From: Robiginitomaculum_A sp036478535
GTDB lineage: Bacteria > Pseudomonadota > Alphaproteobacteria > Caulobacterales > Maricaulaceae
Assembly (NCBI GenBank): GCA_965224735.1
Contig: OZ245059.1
Coordinates: 1,054,001 to 1,118,000, forward strand
Direction: 5' to 3'
DNA: 64,000 nt
The position numbers and the translations under genes are program-made. Below, one piece after another: positions 35,876 to 44,929 of this stretch. The notes under the pieces are model-generated. The model was not told the origin of the DNA and searched no databases. It was given only the letters and a program-made list of their open reading frames with translations. Numbering within the stretch: position 1 is the stretch's first letter; every line of letters begins with the position of its first letter.

Positions 35876-37906
35876 TTAATTATTTTCAGCATATGGGTTT
35901 TCAAATGCGACCATGGTTAAAAGTTCGTAGCGGGCGCATATATCATCCTTTTGATTTGTGATCTCAACATCCCAGCCCACTTCCCCATACTCTTCGGTTC
36001 TGCGTTTTTTGCGTTTGACCGTGAGGCGGACTTTGATCTCGTCGCCAACATAAACTGGTGTGATGAAGGCGAGATTGTTAAGTCCAGTATTGGCTAAAAC
36101 CGGGCCGGGGTTTGGTTCAACGAATAACCCCGCCGCCCATGAAAGCAACAGATAACCATGAGCAACACGGTCTTCAAAGAACGGATTAGCGCTGGCTGCG
36201 TCCGGGTTCATATGGGCGTAAAATTTATCGCCAGTTGAATTTGCGAACAATTCAATTTCCTTAACGGTGATTTTACGCGATTTTGTATGCAAGGTTTCGC
36301 CAATATTAAGTTGATGATAGGTGCGGCGGAACGGATGCTCGGATGCCTTGGTTTCTGGCGCACTTGGCAGCCATTCGCCAGTGATATTGGCAATAGCGCT
36401 CGGACTACCTTGAATAGCTGTGCGCTGCATATAATGCATGACGCCGCGCGTTCCGCCCATTTCTTCGCCGCCGCCAGCACGTCCTGGACCGCCGTGTACA
36501 AGATGCGGGAGCGGGGAGCCGTGCCCAGTGGACTCACCCGCGCTATCCCGGTCAGCCAGTAACATTCTGCCATGAAAAGCTGCTCCGCCTAGAACAAGAT
36601 CGCGGGTAAATGTACGCTCATAACTAAAGACAGATGCTACCAATGAACCACCACCTTTACGCAATAACTCCACAGCTTCATTTGTATCTTTGTAAGACAT
36701 TAACGTGCTCACAGGGCCAAAAGCTTCGACCTCGTGAACTACGGATTTTTTCAACGGTTCGTCGCAACGCATAATGATGGGAGAGAGAAACGCACCATTA
36801 CTTGATGCAAATTTATCAATATCGCCAATAATGATAGGGTTTTCAGCCGAGAGTATTTCTAATTTTCCCAGCACGTCTTGGCGTTGGCTTAACCCTGCCA
36901 GTGCGCCCATGCGTGTGTCTTTGTTGCGTGGGTCACCGACGGATATTTTTTCGATGCGTTCTGCCAACGCTTTCGCGGCGGCCTCCATGTATTTTTCTGG
37001 TACCATAGCGCGGCGAATGGCTGTACATTTCTGACCGGCTTTCACAGATATTTCCGTAGCAATTTCTTTGATAAATAAATCAAATTCTGGTGTGCCTGGC
37101 GCGGCGCCTAGTCCCAAAACACATCCATTGAGACTGTCTTGCTCGGCGATAAAACGTGTGGAATTTTGCACGATTGGTTTGGCAGAGCGTAACTTGCTGG
37201 CAGTATGGGCAGAGCCCGTGAACGAAACAACGTCTTGGCAGCTAACATGGTCCAGTAGATCACCCGTACTGCCGACAATTAATTGCACAGCACCTGTGGG
37301 CAAAATATCCGATTCTACCATCATCTTGACCATGGCTTCGGTGAGGTATGACCCGACCGTAGCGGGTTTGATAATGATCGGCACGCCCGCAATAAAGGCT
37401 GGGCCGAACTTCTCCAGCGCTCCCCAGATCGGGAAATTATAAGCATTGATGTGAATAGCTACGCCTTGCAAAGGTAGGGCTATATGCTGCCCCATAAATG
37501 TACCGCCGCGCGATAGGACTTCGAGGTCGCCTTCTACATGTACATTTCCGTCTGGCATTTCGCGGCGGGCTTTGGAAGATGAGAAGAACAGTGTGCTAAA
37601 CCCGCCCTCAATATCAACCCAGCTATCTTTGCGAGTCGCGCCCGTGGAATAGGAAAGCTCGTATAGTTCTTCTTTGCGTTCCATCAAATACACGGCCAGC
37701 GCTTTGAGCATATAGGCGCGGTCATGAAAACCGTATTTGCGTAAATTAGGCCCGCCAACCGCGCGGGCATAATCCAACATGGCTTCGAAATCCAAACCTT
37801 CAGATGATGTTTCGGCGATTTTTTTACCTGTGACAGAATCTAACAATGGACGGAAACTTCCAGTGCCCTGCACCCAATTCCCAAGTGTGTAATTTTGAAG
37901 TTTCAT
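35876..37906 (-). CDS. paaZ: oxepin-CoA hydrolase / 3-oxo-5,6-dehydrosuberyl-CoA semialdehyde dehydrogenase
   Basis: A 676-residue bifunctional enzyme for ring opening in phenylacetate breakdown. Residues 1-about 520 are an aldehyde dehydrogenase domain with the catalytic Cys in GQKCTAIRR and Glu in FIAEQDSLN. Residues about 530-676 are a MaoC-type (R)-hydratase domain with HMNPDAA and HGYLLLSWAAGLF, which opens the oxepin ring. Domain order and length match PaaZ. It lies between paaI and paaA on the minus strand. Confidence 0.96.
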   Translation of the reverse strand: MKLQNYTLGNWVQGTGSFRPLLDSVTGKKIAETSSEGLDFEAMLDYARAVGGPNLRKYGFHDRAYMLKALAVYLMERKEELYELSYSTGATRKDSWVDIEGGFSTLFFSSSKARREMPDGNVHVEGDLEVLSRGGTFMGQHIALPLQGVAIHINAYNFPIWGALEKFGPAFIAGVPIIIKPATVGSYLTEAMVKMMVESDILPTGAVQLIVGSTGDLLDHVSCQDVVSFTGSAHTASKLRSAKPIVQNSTRFIAEQDSLNGCVLGLGAAPGTPEFDLFIKEIATEISVKAGQKCTAIRRAMVPEKYMEAAAKALAERIEKISVGDPRNKDTRMGALAGLSQRQDVLGKLEILSAENPIIIGDIDKFASSNGAFLSPIIMRCDEPLKKSVVHEVEAFGPVSTLMSYKDTNEAVELLRKGGGSLVASVFSYERTFTRDLVLGGAAFHGRMLLADRDSAGESTGHGSPLPHLVHGGPGRAGGGEEMGGTRGVMHYMQRTAIQGSPSAIANITGEWLPSAPETKASEHPFRRTYHQLNIGETLHTKSRKITVKEIELFANSTGDKFYAHMNPDAASANPFFEDRVAHGYLLLSWAAGLFVEPNPGPVLANTGLNNLAFITPVYVGDEIKVRLTVKRKKRRTEEYGEVGWDVEITNQKDDICARYELLTMVAFENPYAENN

Positions 37907-37946
37907 GCTATCCGTCCTCTTTAATTTTTATTGAAATGCGGGTTTA

Positions 37947-38366
37947 TTAAAATATAGGCTTGTCGAGACTCATGCTCTGACCACGAAACACTGCGATTAA
38001 CTTACCTGAATTGTTCAACACTTTTACATCATAAACACCGATGCGGTTGCCTCGGTTTTGCTCTGTTGCTATCGCGGTTAATTTGTCTCCAAGCAAAGCT
38101 GGGCGGATGAAGTTAATGTGGCAGCTTGCTGCTACATTAACAATGTTATAGGAATTGCACGCGCATGCAAATGCGGTATCTGCGAGAGAAAAAATGATGC
38201 CGCCATGGGCTATGTTATGCCCGTTGACCATATTGCTTTGTATTGTCATGGACATTTCTGCATGCCCTGATGTTACACTTTTAAGCGTTATTCCAAGATT
38301 TGCAGACGCGCTATCGGTTGATAACATTATTTCAACGGCTTTTTTTGCTATATTATTTACTTGCAT
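37947..38366 (-). CDS. paaI: hydroxyphenylacetyl-CoA thioesterase PaaI
   Basis: A 139-residue hotdog-fold thioesterase with the PaaI signature NGHNIAHGGIIFSLADTAFACACNS cut here to its core: GHNIAHGG and LADTAFA carry the catalytic Asp. It removes CoA from dead-end phenylacetyl-CoA derivatives and frees the CoA pool. It is the first gene of the minus-strand paa operon and faces paaG across a 157-bp divergent promoter region. Confidence 0.94.
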   Translation of the reverse strand: MQVNNIAKKAVEIMLSTDSASANLGITLKSVTSGHAEMSMTIQSNMVNGHNIAHGGIIFSLADTAFACACNSYNIVNVAASCHINFIRPALLGDKLTAIATEQNRGNRIGVYDVKVLNNSGKLIAVFRGQSMSLDKPIF

Positions 38367-38427
38367 AAACCCTCATTATAAATGCTTTGCCTCTAAAGAC
38401 GGTTTGAACAAAGATTACTAAACACCA

Positions 38428-38448
38428 TTGACCGACCGACCGATTGAA
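38428..38448. promoter_or_regulatory. GACC-repeat candidate operator between paaI and paaG
   Basis: TTGACCGACCGACCGATTGAA carries three GACC half-sites spaced 4 bases apart in the divergent region. It shares the GACCGA half-site with the perfect palindrome upstream of paaA and is a likely target of the cluster's TetR protein. Confidence 0.55.
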
Positions 38449-38523
38449 CATACACACTTTATTGAAAAAACAAAGCTATAAAAATATTCTGCAAGATTGC
38501 GAAATACTAATTACGGGGAACAA

Positions 38524-39315
38524 ATGAAACAAGACTCTATTGTTTTTGAGGTTAATAAAGGCGTGGGAATAATCACGCTTAACCGCCCTGATAAGCTCAA
38601 CTCATTTAATGAAACACAGCACGAGGCTTTGAAAAATGCTTTGAACCGTGTTGAAGCAGATCCAAAAATTCGGTGTTTGCTATTAACCGGGGCTGGGCGC
38701 GGGTTTTGCGCGGGGCAGGATCTTTCAGATCGCAATGTGGCGCCAGGGTCTGCGCCAGTAGATTTGGGGCTAACGATTGGCAAGTTTTACAATCCACTTA
38801 TAAAGCGATTGCATAATTCAAACATTCCAACTATTTGCGCTGTAAACGGCGTAGCGGCAGGAGCAGGCGCAAACCTCGCTCTTGCCTTTGATATAGTGTT
38901 AGCAGCGCGCTCTGCTAAATTTGTGCAAGTGTTTTCCAATATTGGTCTTATTCCTGATAGCGGCGGCACATATATTTTGCCGCGTAATATAGGTCAAGCG
39001 CGGGCCATGGGACTGGCTTTATTAGCAACGCCCTTACCCGCTGAGACAGCAAAAGAATGGGGGCTTATTTGGGATGTCTTTGACGACGATATTTTGTTTG
39101 ATGAAGCTTTTAAAATGGCGTCTGAATTGGCAAAGCGGCCAACCCTTGGCTTTAAGCTAACCCGTAAAGCCATACGGCAATCTTTTGATAATGATCTCAA
39201 TGAACAGTTATCCTTAGAACAAAAATGGCAGCAGCAGGCAGGTTTCTCAGAAGATTATAAAGAAGGTGTTGGTGCCTTTATGCAAAAACGTAAACCAAAT
39301 TTTATAGGGAAATAA
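38524..39315 (+). CDS. paaG: 1,2-epoxyphenylacetyl-CoA isomerase PaaG
   Basis: A crotonase-fold enzyme of about 263 residues that isomerises the ring epoxide to oxepin-CoA. ATG 38524 has GGGGAA just upstream and is preferred over TTG 38497. Motifs: GVGIITLNRPDKLNSF at the start, the CoA-binding AGRGFCAGQDLSDR, NGVAAGAGANLALAFD and IGLIPDSGGTY with the catalytic Asp, and the C-terminal KEGVGAFMQKRKPNF. paaJ follows within 2 bases. Confidence 0.94.
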   Translation: MKQDSIVFEVNKGVGIITLNRPDKLNSFNETQHEALKNALNRVEADPKIRCLLLTGAGRGFCAGQDLSDRNVAPGSAPVDLGLTIGKFYNPLIKRLHNSNIPTICAVNGVAAGAGANLALAFDIVLAARSAKFVQVFSNIGLIPDSGGTYILPRNIGQARAMGLALLATPLPAETAKEWGLIWDVFDDDILFDEAFKMASELAKRPTLGFKLTRKAIRQSFDNDLNEQLSLEQKWQQQAGFSEDYKEGVGAFMQKRKPNFIGK

Positions 39316-39316
39316 A

Positions 39317-40534
39317 ATGGTAAATTCTACTATGAATGACGCTTTTATTTGTGATTATATCCGCACGCCTGTTGGGCGATATGGCGGGGGGCTATCCAGT
39401 GTGCGCACTGATGATCTTGCGGCTCTGCCCATAAGAACGTTGATGGATAGAAATAATGGCGTTGACTGGACGAAAGTCGACGATGTTTTTATGGGCTGCG
39501 CCAACCAAGCGGGGGAGGATAACCGTAATGTTGCGCGCATGGCGTCATTGTTGGCGGGATTGCCTGTTGATGTACCGGGCGTTACCTTAAATCGTCTGTG
39601 TGGGTCTGGCCTTGATGCCATTGTGCAAGCAGCCAGACTAATTAAAACGGGCGAGGGCGGGCTTGCCCTTGCCTGCGGCGCTGAAAGCATGTCGCGGGCA
39701 CCTTTTGTGACCGCCAAGTCTACAAGTGCCTTTTCGCGCGCTTGCGAGAGTTATGACACGACGATTGGCTGGCGGTTTGTCAACAGACTTATGAAGCAAC
39801 AATATGGCACGGACTCTATGCCAGAAACGGCCGAAAATGTTGCAGAGCAATTCAATATTTCCAGAGCAGACCAAGATTTATTTGCACTAAGTTCCCAAGA
39901 AAAAGCCAAATCTGCACAAGATAAGGGGCTGTTAGCCAAAGAAATTATGCCCGTTAAAATTCCGGGGCGAAAAGGCGCGGTAACTATTGTTGAACATGAT
40001 GAGCATTTAAGGCTTTCGCCCCTCGATGTGTTGGCTAAACTGCGCACACCTTTTCGCGAAAATGGCTCTGTTACTGCGGGCAACGCTTCGGGTATTAATG
40101 ACGGCGCAGCGGCGATAGTCATAGCCTCAAAGGCGGCTGCTAAAGCCCATGGTCTCACGCCGCGCGCGCGCATTGTTGCGGGCTGTGTCGCAGGCGTAGA
40201 GCCACGTATCATGGGTATTGGCCCTGCGCCCGCAAGTCTTAAAGTGCTTGCCATAGCAGGGCTTAAAATGGAACAAATGGATGTTATTGAACTTAATGAA
40301 GCATTCGCAGCGCAAGGTCTCGCCGTTCTTCGCGAACTTGGTGTTGCTGACGATGATCCAAGGGTTAACCCAAATGGCGGAGCGATTGCCCTCGGGCATC
40401 CATTAGGCATGAGCGGCACCCGTATCGCGGGCTCTGCTTTGCATCAGCTAGAGCGTATAAATGGCCGTTATGCTTTGATCACAATGTGTATAGGCGTTGG
40501 GCAAGGTATCGCTGTTATTATTGAACGAGTTTAA
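39317..40534 (+). CDS. paaJ: 3-oxoadipyl-CoA / 3-oxo-5,6-dehydrosuberyl-CoA thiolase
   Basis: A 405-residue thiolase. The nucleophile Cys is in LNRLCGSGLDAI (about residue 94), the catalytic His in ALGHPLGMSGTR, and the second Cys in TMCIGVGQG. The segment FVNRLMKQQYGTDSMPETAENVA marks the PcaF/PaaJ group. It performs the two thiolytic steps that end the phenylacetate pathway with acetyl-CoA and succinyl-CoA. It is one base behind the paaG stop and 9 bases ahead of paaK. Confidence 0.94.
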   Translation: MVNSTMNDAFICDYIRTPVGRYGGGLSSVRTDDLAALPIRTLMDRNNGVDWTKVDDVFMGCANQAGEDNRNVARMASLLAGLPVDVPGVTLNRLCGSGLDAIVQAARLIKTGEGGLALACGAESMSRAPFVTAKSTSAFSRACESYDTTIGWRFVNRLMKQQYGTDSMPETAENVAEQFNISRADQDLFALSSQEKAKSAQDKGLLAKEIMPVKIPGRKGAVTIVEHDEHLRLSPLDVLAKLRTPFRENGSVTAGNASGINDGAAAIVIASKAAAKAHGLTPRARIVAGCVAGVEPRIMGIGPAPASLKVLAIAGLKMEQMDVIELNEAFAAQGLAVLRELGVADDDPRVNPNGGAIALGHPLGMSGTRIAGSALHQLERINGRYALITMCIGVGQGIAVIIERV

Positions 40535-40543
40535 GGAAATATC

Positions 40544-41842
40544 ATGGGTAAAATTGTTGATTCTTGCGTAAAGTACGAGCCAATTTTAGCGGCAAGCCGG
40601 GATGAAATTTCGGCGTTGCAGTTAAAAAAATTAAAGTGGGCGATCCGCTACGCCTATGACAATGTTGCCATGTATAAAAATAAATATGACACAGCGAGCG
40701 TTCATCCAGACGATCTTGTTCATTTGGATGATTTGGCAAAATTTCCTTTTACGACCAAAGAAGACTTACGGAAATCTTATCCATTTAATATGTTTGCGGT
40801 TCCAATGAAAGACATTGTGCGTATTCATGCATCATCAGGAACAACAGGAAAACCAACTGTGGTTGGTTATACCAAAGACGATATCGCGGTATGGACAAAT
40901 CTTGTGGCTCGGTCTATTCGGGCATCTGGTGGGAGGCCAGAACATAAAATTCACATTGCCTATGGTTACGGATTATTCACAGGCGGTATGGGCGCTCATT
41001 ACGGCGCTGAGGCGCTTGGCTGCGTTGTTATCCCAATGTCAGGAGGCCAAACGGAAAGACAAATTCAAATGATCCTCGATTTCGAACCAGAAATTATTAT
41101 GGTAACGCCATCCTATATGCTCGCATTAGCTGACGAGTTTGCCGCGCGCGGCATTGATGCGCGCGAGACTTCGCTCAAGATTGGCATATTTGGCGCAGAA
41201 CCATGGAGCGAAGAAATGCGCCGCGAGATTGAACACAAGTTTGATATTGATGCTGTGGATATTTACGGCCTGTCAGAGTTGATGGGCCCGGGCGTTGCCA
41301 ATGAGTGTGTAGAGACAAAAGACGGGGCACATATATGGGAAGATGCGTTTTTACCAGAAATCATTGATCCTGATACGTTTGTTCCCTTAGCCGATGGAAG
41401 TGCTGGCGAATTTGTTTTGACTGCATTGTTTAAGCAGGCCATGCCGATTATACGTTACCGGACTAAAGATTTGACAAGGCTGTTGCCGGGAACGGCATTT
41501 ACCCATCGCCGGTTTGAACGTATTAGCGCACGCACTGACGACATGATGATTATCAGGGGTGTGAATGTATTTCCGTCCCAAATTGAAGAGATTATTCTTC
41601 AAGAGCCTGCATTAGCGTCCCATTATCAAATAACCTTGAGTAAAGTTGGCCGCATGGACGCTATGTCGGTGGCGGTTGAGGGGCGTCCTGATCATTCGTT
41701 AACTGATCATGAAAAAGCGGCCAAAAATGTGGTAAAGCACATTAAAGCACGGATCGGCGTTTCCACTCAAATTTCCGTGAATGTTCCTGGTGCATTACCA
41801 AGATCAGAAGGAAAAGCTGTACGCGTCGTTGACAACCGCTAA
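40544..41842 (+). CDS. paaK: phenylacetate-CoA ligase
   Basis: A 432-residue AMP-forming ligase for the first step, phenylacetate to phenylacetyl-CoA. The P-loop motif is ASSGTTGKPTVVGYT (about residue 97); YGLSEL and RTKDLTRLLPG follow, and the C-terminal swing domain has RTDDMMIIRGVNVFPSQIEE cut here at its core. A decayed second copy of the C-terminal part is found at 46834-47142 on the other strand. Confidence 0.96.
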   Translation: MGKIVDSCVKYEPILAASRDEISALQLKKLKWAIRYAYDNVAMYKNKYDTASVHPDDLVHLDDLAKFPFTTKEDLRKSYPFNMFAVPMKDIVRIHASSGTTGKPTVVGYTKDDIAVWTNLVARSIRASGGRPEHKIHIAYGYGLFTGGMGAHYGAEALGCVVIPMSGGQTERQIQMILDFEPEIIMVTPSYMLALADEFAARGIDARETSLKIGIFGAEPWSEEMRREIEHKFDIDAVDIYGLSELMGPGVANECVETKDGAHIWEDAFLPEIIDPDTFVPLADGSAGEFVLTALFKQAMPIIRYRTKDLTRLLPGTAFTHRRFERISARTDDMMIIRGVNVFPSQIEEIILQEPALASHYQITLSKVGRMDAMSVAVEGRPDHSLTDHEKAAKNVVKHIKARIGVSTQISVNVPGALPRSEGKAVRVVDNR

Positions 41843-41907
41843 AACTTCAATAGGTTTTTACTATATCGAATAATGCCATGTTATTATTGGTAATATAAGG
41901 GAAGTTT

Positions 41908-42528
41908 ATGGCACGTACGCAAGCCAATGATTACAAACAAAAAAAAACGCATATAGTAGACGTAGCCACAGAATTATTTGCATCTAAAGGGTTCCATGCA
42001 ACATCCATTATGGATATTGCGAAAGCATGCAATACGTCAAAGTCGAGCTTGTATCACTATTTTGATTCCAAAGAACAATTGCTTTACGTCATCCTATATG
42101 ACCACGCTGTTATACTCAGGGATAGTTTTTTACCTATTAACAATGACAGTAATGCTGATGCGTCAGACAAACTAGAAATATTCGCGCAAAAACTCCTTTT
42201 TCACAATGTCTCGTCCCGTTCAAAGCACAAACTGATTCTTGGTGAACTAGACTCTTTAGGGGCGCAGAAAAAAAATGAAATTTCAATTTTGTTACGGGAA
42301 CCTATCGAGTCTATTTTTGACTCATTAGTGAATATTAATCCAGAGCTTGAAGTCTATAAATTTTTGCAGTTTCCTGTTGCGATGATGTATATTGGTATGA
42401 TCAATTGGACGCATACTTGGTTTTCTGGAGAGGGTGAACTCTCGACAGATGTATTTGGTAAGTTGTTATGCGACACATTTATCAATGGTTTTTCGAATAT
42501 TGATCTGCGTAAACACCTAATTTTATAG
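41908..42528 (+). CDS. TetR-family regulator, probable paa repressor
   Basis: A 206-residue regulator with an N-terminal helix-turn-helix (ATELFASKGFHATSIMDIAK, then SKSSLYHYFDSKEQLL) and a helical ligand-binding domain. It sits 65 bases after paaK, so it is probably the local PaaR-type repressor that responds to phenylacetyl-CoA. GACCGA-type palindromes upstream of paaA and in the paaI/paaG gap would be its sites. Sequence does not show the ligand; the link is by position. Confidence 0.85.
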   Translation: MARTQANDYKQKKTHIVDVATELFASKGFHATSIMDIAKACNTSKSSLYHYFDSKEQLLYVILYDHAVILRDSFLPINNDSNADASDKLEIFAQKLLFHNVSSRSKHKLILGELDSLGAQKKNEISILLREPIESIFDSLVNINPELEVYKFLQFPVAMMYIGMINWTHTWFSGEGELSTDVFGKLLCDTFINGFSNIDLRKHLIL

Positions 42529-42560
42529 CTTACACTTATTTGAGCTCTATAGGTGAATTG

Positions 42561-42665
42561 TGAACTGCCCTAAGCCGCCCTGAGTTTGCCTGAGGCTGTT
42601 TAGTTTAAGTTATGCGGCTTTCGGGGCTTGTCCAGTGCTGCGTAGTATTACTCAAAATGGCTCCT
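42561..42665 (-). mobile_element. terminal remnant of an IS3-family element
   Basis: The left edge TGAACTGCCC with the following GC-rich repeat resembles the terminal repeat of the IS3 remnant at 28490. On the minus strand the codons read YYAALDKPRKPHNLN then stop, as at the end of IS3-family OrfB. The rest, to about 42950, shows no clear gene. Confidence 0.5.
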
Positions 42666-42951
42666 TTTACTATAGAATAGGAGCAACCGACATACCCGAG
42701 CCTGTTCATTTATTGGTCTTGTAATACTCTTTTCTTATTTTCTAATGAAAAATTAAGGGGCATAACCTAATTCATATTTCAATAAGTCGTATTATTTCCA
42801 GTTCGGCGCGATAAGGCGTTTTTTTCCGTCTGACGTCAACCGAACATTCGGTTCGTCCAAATCTAAACGGTCCCATAATTGTAGGTGACGGTTTTGTGTT
42901 TTTGGCCCAGACTTTCGCAGTAATTCGTATATTTACAGGTGCGTACTGCTG
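42666..42951. other. IS-flanked intergenic stretch, no gene recognised
   Basis: AT-rich sequence with an apparently unrelated GC-richer block near 42800-42900. No frame shows family resemblance. Confidence 0.4.
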
Positions 42952-42978
42952 TGAACCGCCCCGGGTTTGCCGGAGGCT
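42952..42978. repeat. solo IS3-type terminal repeat
   Basis: TGAACCGCCCCGGGTTTGCC and the next bases match the IS3 termini at 42561 and, inverted, at 28463-28490. It abuts an istB fragment and looks like the only part left of another insertion. Confidence 0.6.
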
Positions 42979-42996
42979 CCTAATCTATAGTATAAG

Positions 42997-43341
42997 TTGC
43001 TGATCATTGATGAGCTAGGCTTTGTATCGCGCAGTAAAACCGGGGCGGAATTGTTGTTTGAAGTCTTCTCACAACGCTATGAGTGCGCCTCAACCATGGT
43101 TACCAGTAACCTGCCCTTGTTTGACGATGGACCGAAACCTTCGGCTCAGACCACCTCACAGGCGCTCTCCTTGGCCAACTGACCCATCACGTCAACATCC
43201 TCGAGATGAATGGTGATGGCTACCGCATAAATCAGAGGAAAGTCAGAAAAAATAAGAGGAAAAAAGGCAACGAAAACGGCCTAGAACTCGCTGCTAAAGC
43301 AAGACTCTATCAAATGACAAAAGTTAGGGTTCTGTTCTAAA
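42997..43341 (+). pseudogene. istB (IS21 helper ATPase) 3' fragment
   Basis: The frame reads LIIDELGFVSRSKTGAELLF, then VTSNLP, the IS21 IstB Walker B region. After a frameshift near 43125 another frame continues WTETFGSDHLTGALL and THHVNILEMNG, the usual IstB C-terminus, and ends at TAA 43339-43341 after an unusually basic tail. The N-terminal P-loop and the istA partner are absent. Confidence 0.8.
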
Positions 43342-43373
43342 GTTTTCCTGAATGTATTTTTTCCTTGCATTAC

Positions 43374-43413
43374 CGCATACATTATATATGAAAAATCATA
43401 TATAATGTATGCG
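43374..43413. promoter_or_regulatory. long perfect palindrome upstream of the MarR gene
   Basis: Two 18-bp arms, CGCATACATTATATATGA and its exact complement, are separated by AAAA. It ends 53 bases before the MarR gene start. MarR proteins bind such AT-rich palindromes, so this is a strong candidate operator for autoregulation and for the downstream oxygenase genes. It is also long enough to form a hairpin, but no T run follows. Confidence 0.75.
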
Positions 43414-43466
43414 TGAGCAGTTTTAGTTACTGTGTCTGCTGAACACTCTAATATTGGGCGACTGTT

Positions 43467-43937
43467 ATGTCAGACAGATTTATCGATAACTATCTTTTGT
43501 TTCAGCTTGCGCTTGCCAGTCATACATTTTCGGAAGAATTTTATGGGCAGTTGCGCGCGGCAGGGGTCAGCCCTGCTAAGTGGCGTATCCTTATCAACCT
43601 TGTTGATTGCCCTGGCATGTATCTTACGCGGCTAGCTAAATATGCGCTGTATGAACAATCCCGAACAACAAAACTGGTTGACCAATTGGTGGGTGAAAAA
43701 CTGGTTGAACGCCGCATTGACCAAAAAGACCGTAGGCGCGTCAGTGTGCACATTACGGCAACGGGCAGGGGCCTAATCGAGCCGCTGATTGAAAAAGCGA
43801 AACTGCATGAAGACGATGTTCTATCATCGCTAAATGCAAGTGACCGTAAGCGATTAAAATCAATTTTAACCAAGCTTGCCAAAAGGCATTCCGAAGACAT
43901 GCAAGTCCTCGGCTTACAGATCGTTGATACGGCATAA
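43467..43937 (+). CDS. MarR-family transcriptional regulator
   Basis: A 156-residue winged-helix regulator. The DNA-binding part shows WRILINLVDCPG, LTRLAKYALYEQSRTTKLVD (recognition helix region) and the wing DQKDRRRVSVHITATGRGL. It is the first gene of a plus-strand set with the MBL protein (24 bases on), a FAD monooxygenase and a DUF2783 protein, and follows a 40-bp palindrome. It probably senses an aromatic acid or its CoA ester and represses this set. It is a paralogue-like match to the MarR gene at 54081 (both begin with an NNYLLFQLA-type helix). Confidence 0.9.
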   Translation: MSDRFIDNYLLFQLALASHTFSEEFYGQLRAAGVSPAKWRILINLVDCPGMYLTRLAKYALYEQSRTTKLVDQLVGEKLVERRIDQKDRRRVSVHITATGRGLIEPLIEKAKLHEDDVLSSLNASDRKRLKSILTKLAKRHSEDMQVLGLQIVDTA

Positions 43938-43960
43938 ATTTTAAAAGAGAGAACATAACT

Positions 43961-44920
43961 ATGGCTAAAACATTTGCGTCTGCGGGCGATTTAACAGAAA
44001 AGAAAGAAACTTTAAACGTGCTCGCCGATGGTGTGTATGCACTTACCGCTGAGGGTGATCCCAATATTGGCGCTATTGAAGGTGAAGATTTCATCGTTGC
44101 GATCGAGGCACGAGCAACGCCCAAAGCTGCGTCCGACTGGCTGAAAAAACTACGTGAGCATACGGATAAGCCTGTTCGTTATTTAGTGCTGACCCATTAT
44201 CATGCCGTGCGTGTTTTAGGCGCTACGGCATTTGAAGCGGATGAAATTATCGGCCATGAAGCGACCCGTTTCTTGCTTGAAGAGCGCGGACAAGAGGATT
44301 GGGATAGTGAATTTGGCCGCATGCCGCGTCTGTTCCGCGAACCTGAAGGCATACCTGGGCGCACCCATACGACACTAAGTTTTGCGGATAATATGCGTAT
44401 TGAACTTGGTGGTGAGCGTGGGCATTTAGAGCTTAAATTTTGCGGGCGTGGCCATACGGCGGGTGATATTGCCGTTTGGTATCCAAAGCATAAAATCCTG
44501 TTTGCGGGTGATCTGGTGGAAGCAGAGGCTGCACTTTATACGGGCGATGCGTTTCATATGGATTGGTCGACAGGGACGCTTGATGTGGTCAAAGAGTTTA
44601 AAGCAGAGATGCTCATTGGCGGACGCGGCGCGGTAGTTAAGGGGCGTAAAGCGGTTGATGCGGCCATAGAACAAACGCGGCAGTTTTTGGTTGGCATGCG
44701 CGATCATGTAAAACCTATTCACGACCGCGGCGGTACACTCAAAGAGGCCTTTGAAGAGACCCATAATGCACTCGCGCCTAAATTTGGACAATGGCCGATA
44801 TTTGAGCATTGTCTTCCTTTTAATGTACAAAGGCTTTGGGACGAATATGACGGTATAGACTGGCCACGTATTTGGACGATGGAACGCGACCGGGAAGTCT
44901 GGGCGCTTTTGCAAGATTAG
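43961..44920 (+). CDS. MBL-fold protein with an incomplete HxHxDH motif
   Basis: A 319-residue metallo-beta-lactamase-fold protein. The first metal motif reads THYHAVRV (His79, His81): the Asp and His of HxHxDH are replaced by Val83 and Arg84. The later ligands GRGHTAGD and FAGDLVE are kept, so one metal site may survive. A C-terminal region of about 90 residues extends past the core. It is translated just ahead of the FAD monooxygenase gene (9 bases between stop and ATG). Proteins of this variant type tend to accompany such monooxygenases, and may act on their ring product, but the reaction is unknown. Confidence 0.8.
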   Translation: MAKTFASAGDLTEKKETLNVLADGVYALTAEGDPNIGAIEGEDFIVAIEARATPKAASDWLKKLREHTDKPVRYLVLTHYHAVRVLGATAFEADEIIGHEATRFLLEERGQEDWDSEFGRMPRLFREPEGIPGRTHTTLSFADNMRIELGGERGHLELKFCGRGHTAGDIAVWYPKHKILFAGDLVEAEAALYTGDAFHMDWSTGTLDVVKEFKAEMLIGGRGAVVKGRKAVDAAIEQTRQFLVGMRDHVKPIHDRGGTLKEAFEETHNALAPKFGQWPIFEHCLPFNVQRLWDEYDGIDWPRIWTMERDREVWALLQD

Positions 44921-44929
44921 GTGGCGAAT

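Noticed and set aside
39751..40419. 222-codon minus-strand frame
   Set aside because: It is opposite paaJ, Ser/Ala/Pro-rich as expected from a shadow frame.
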